Assembly: GCF_000010525.1 (NCBI RefSeq)
Contig: NC_009937.1
Span: 2,175,501-2,239,500 of the forward strand
Length of the DNA stretch: 64,000 nt
Source of the DNA: Azorhizobium caulinodans ORS 571
GTDB lineage: Bacteria; Pseudomonadota; Alphaproteobacteria; Rhizobiales; Xanthobacteraceae
Direction: 5' to 3'
Position 1 is the first letter of the stretch, and each line of letters starts with the position of its first letter. The notes beneath the pieces are model-generated. The model did not search any database, was not told the origin of the DNA, and was given only the letters and a program-made list of their open reading frames with translations. This document shows positions 62,698 to 64,000 of the stretch, piece after piece. The position numbers were made by a program, and so were the translations under genes.

Positions 62698-63210
62698 ATG
62701 ATTGGTCCGGCTGTACTGTCCCGCATGCCCTCCGGGCGTTCGGCGTGCCACCTCCTGAGCCGTCTGGCGGCGGCCTGCGTTGCGCTCTGCCTGCTGGCGT
62801 TTGGCGCCGGTTCTGCCGTCCACGCCGCGAGCCTTGAGCCGGTGGAGATCGTCACCCGCAAAGGCGTGGTCATGATCGAGGTGGAGGTGGCGCGTACGCA
62901 GGAACAGCGGGCCACCGGCCTCATGTACCGCAAGAGCCTGCCCGAGCGCCAAGGCATGCTGTTCGATTTCAAGAGCGACCAGCCGGTCTATATGTGGATG
63001 AAGAACACCTTCATTCCGCTCGACATGCTCTTCATCCGCGCGGATGGCTCCATCGCCCGCATCGCGGAGAATACGACGCCCTTTTCCGAGGCCACTATCT
63101 CCTCCGGCGAGCCGGTGCGGGCGGTGATCGAGATCGGCGGCGGGGAAGCCCGCAAGCTGGGCATCGCCACCGGTGACAAGGTGGGCACCCAGCTCTTCAG
63201 CGGGAACTGA
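62698..63210 (+). CDS. DUF192 family exported protein
   Basis: The 170-residue protein starts at the ATG at 62698, preceded by AAGGGAT. The signal peptide includes LLSRLAAACVALCLLAFGAGSAVHA. The mature domain has the DUF192 features VEVARTQEQRATGLMYRKSLPERQGMLFDF and VYMWMKNTFIPLDMLFIRADGSI, ending IEIGGGEARKLGIATGDKV. Its biochemical function is unknown. It follows the cold-shock gene on the same strand by 95 bases and overlaps the convergent kinase gene by 14 bases at the 3' end. Confidence 0.88.
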   Translation: MIGPAVLSRMPSGRSACHLLSRLAAACVALCLLAFGAGSAVHAASLEPVEIVTRKGVVMIEVEVARTQEQRATGLMYRKSLPERQGMLFDFKSDQPVYMWMKNTFIPLDMLFIRADGSIARIAENTTPFSEATISSGEPVRAVIEIGGGEARKLGIATGDKVGTQLFSGN

Positions 63211-64000
63211 TCCCGGCCTTCACGGCCGTCGGCATCACCGCAGGCGGCGTGGAGAGGCGGAAGGTCAGGCCCTCGGGCGCATAGTCGGCGGCCACGGTGC
63301 CATTGAATGCACCCGCCAGCGCCTGAAGCAGGAACGTACCGAACCCGGTACGGTTCGGCGGCTGCACCGGTGGGCCGCCGCGCTCCATCCAGTTCAAGGC
63401 GAACCCCTCGAGCGCCGGCGGATGATCGGCGCTCCATTGCACGCTGACGTGTCCGTCCGGCGTGGACAGGGCGCCGTGCTTCAGGGCATTGGCAGCCAGT
63501 TCGTTGATGGCGAGGGAGAGCGTCAGGCCCTTCTGGGGCGGGATGTCGAGTGCCGGACCTTCCAGCGTGATCTGGTTGCCGGCCGACTGATAGGGCGACA
63601 GGCTCTTGCGCAGCAGAAGTTCGATGGGCGTGCTCGCCCAGTTGGACTGCGTCAGCGCTGAATGGGCGTTGCCGAGCGCCGCGAGGCGCGCATTGAACAT
63701 GTCGCGCGCCTCGGTCAGCGAACCCGCGAAGCGGAAGGTCTGGTGGGCAATGCCGCCGACGATGGCCAGCGTGTTGCGGATGCGGTGCTCCAGCTCGCCA
63801 TTGATGAGCTTGACGTCCCGCAGCGCAGCCATCTTGCCGGTGGTCTCGATGACCGTATCCAGCATGCCGGCGACGTTGCCGTCGTCATCGAGAAGCGGGC
63901 TGTAGCAGAAGGTGAAATAGGCGTGCTCGGGCTGCCCGTTACGCTCGATTACGAGGGGGAAATCCTCGATGAAGGTGGCTTCTCCCGCGAAGGCCTTCTG
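63197..64000 (-). CDS. PAS-HWE histidine kinase, 5' end beyond window
   Basis: The reading frame enters from the right edge and ends at 63197; at least 267 codons are visible. The first part is the end of a PAS domain (HAYFTFCYSPLLDDDGNVAGMLDTVIETT). It is followed by the HWE-type phosphoacceptor region with His in GELEHRIRNTLAIVGGIAHQTF. The ATPase part has the N-box LAINELAANALKHGAL and the WxE-type motif NWMERGGPPV that names the family, then GFGTFLLQALAGAF. Such kinases are common in alphaproteobacterial light, stress and general stress signalling. The partner response regulator is not in the window. Confidence 0.9.
   Translation of the reverse strand, partial: QKAFAGEATFIEDFPLVIERNGQPEHAYFTFCYSPLLDDDGNVAGMLDTVIETTGKMAALRDVKLINGELEHRIRNTLAIVGGIAHQTFRFAGSLTEARDMFNARLAALGNAHSALTQSNWASTPIELLLRKSLSPYQSAGNQITLEGPALDIPPQKGLTLSLAINELAANALKHGALSTPDGHVSVQWSADHPPALEGFALNWMERGGPPVQPPNRTGFGTFLLQALAGAFNGTVAADYAPEGLTFRLSTPPAVMPTAVKAGISSR

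Overview
The window is GC-rich DNA, densely packed with genes, from what looks like an alphaproteobacterium of the Hyphomicrobiales, perhaps close to Xanthobacteraceae. The placement rests on gene style (AcoXABC cluster, HWE-type histidine kinase, double cold-shock protein) and base composition, not on a marker gene, and is an inference.

Layout. (1) 1-5,323, minus strand: fumC, a cupin gene, mqo and a ThrE-like exporter form a malate/fumarate operon, followed upstream by a small beta-repeat protein. (2) 5,554-8,715: an aspartate/glutamate/hydantoin racemase-like gene directly abuts an MFS transporter; a divergent RpiR-type regulator shares an intergenic region with three GAAA-N6-TTTC sites. 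(3) 8,750-16,209: acetoin catabolism, acoX-acoA-acoB-acoC plus a short-chain dehydrogenase on the minus strand, with divergent acoR; the shared intergenic region carries sigma-54 promoter sequences and TGTGGC palindromes. (4) 16,223-20,423: a probable iron-uptake operon (DUF2946 protein, TonB-dependent receptor, PepSY-TM protein). (5) 20,783-37,516: one giant autotransporter gene of about 5,577 codons with about 45 PATR-like repeats. (6) 37,936-42,827: DUF779 protein and AcoD/ExaC-type aldehyde dehydrogenase, an AcoR-like GAF-Fis regulator without an AAA+ domain, a divergent winged-helix regulator and a cupin. (7) 42,950-49,906: a two-partner secretion pair, a 1,716-residue exoprotein with seven 79-residue MBG/YDG-type repeats and its TpsB transporter. 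(8) 50,166-60,122: a 9.96-kb island inserted into the 3' end of tRNA-Glu(TTC), flanked by an exact 17-bp repeat. It carries a polar amino-acid ABC transporter plus threonine aldolase operon with a divergent LysR gene, three unrecognised genes, an IS3-family element and an integrase whose catalytic half is gone. (9) 60,181-64,000: glyoxalase I, sirtuin deacetylase, double cold-shock protein, DUF192 protein and the 3' part of a PAS-HWE histidine kinase.

How it fits together. The metabolic genes centre on small oxidised carbon compounds: acetoin is cleaved by the AcoABC complex, acetaldehyde from that reaction or from threonine aldolase could be oxidised by the aldehyde dehydrogenase, and acetyl-CoA feeds a TCA segment represented by FumC and Mqo. 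The other theme is the cell surface: a very large autotransporter and a TPS exoprotein lie about 5 kb apart. The clearest novelties are the tRNA-Glu island with its disabled integrase, the size and architecture of the autotransporter, the racemase homologue that has lost both catalytic cysteines, and several well-formed regulatory palindromes. No CRISPR array, rRNA or plasmid origin was seen.
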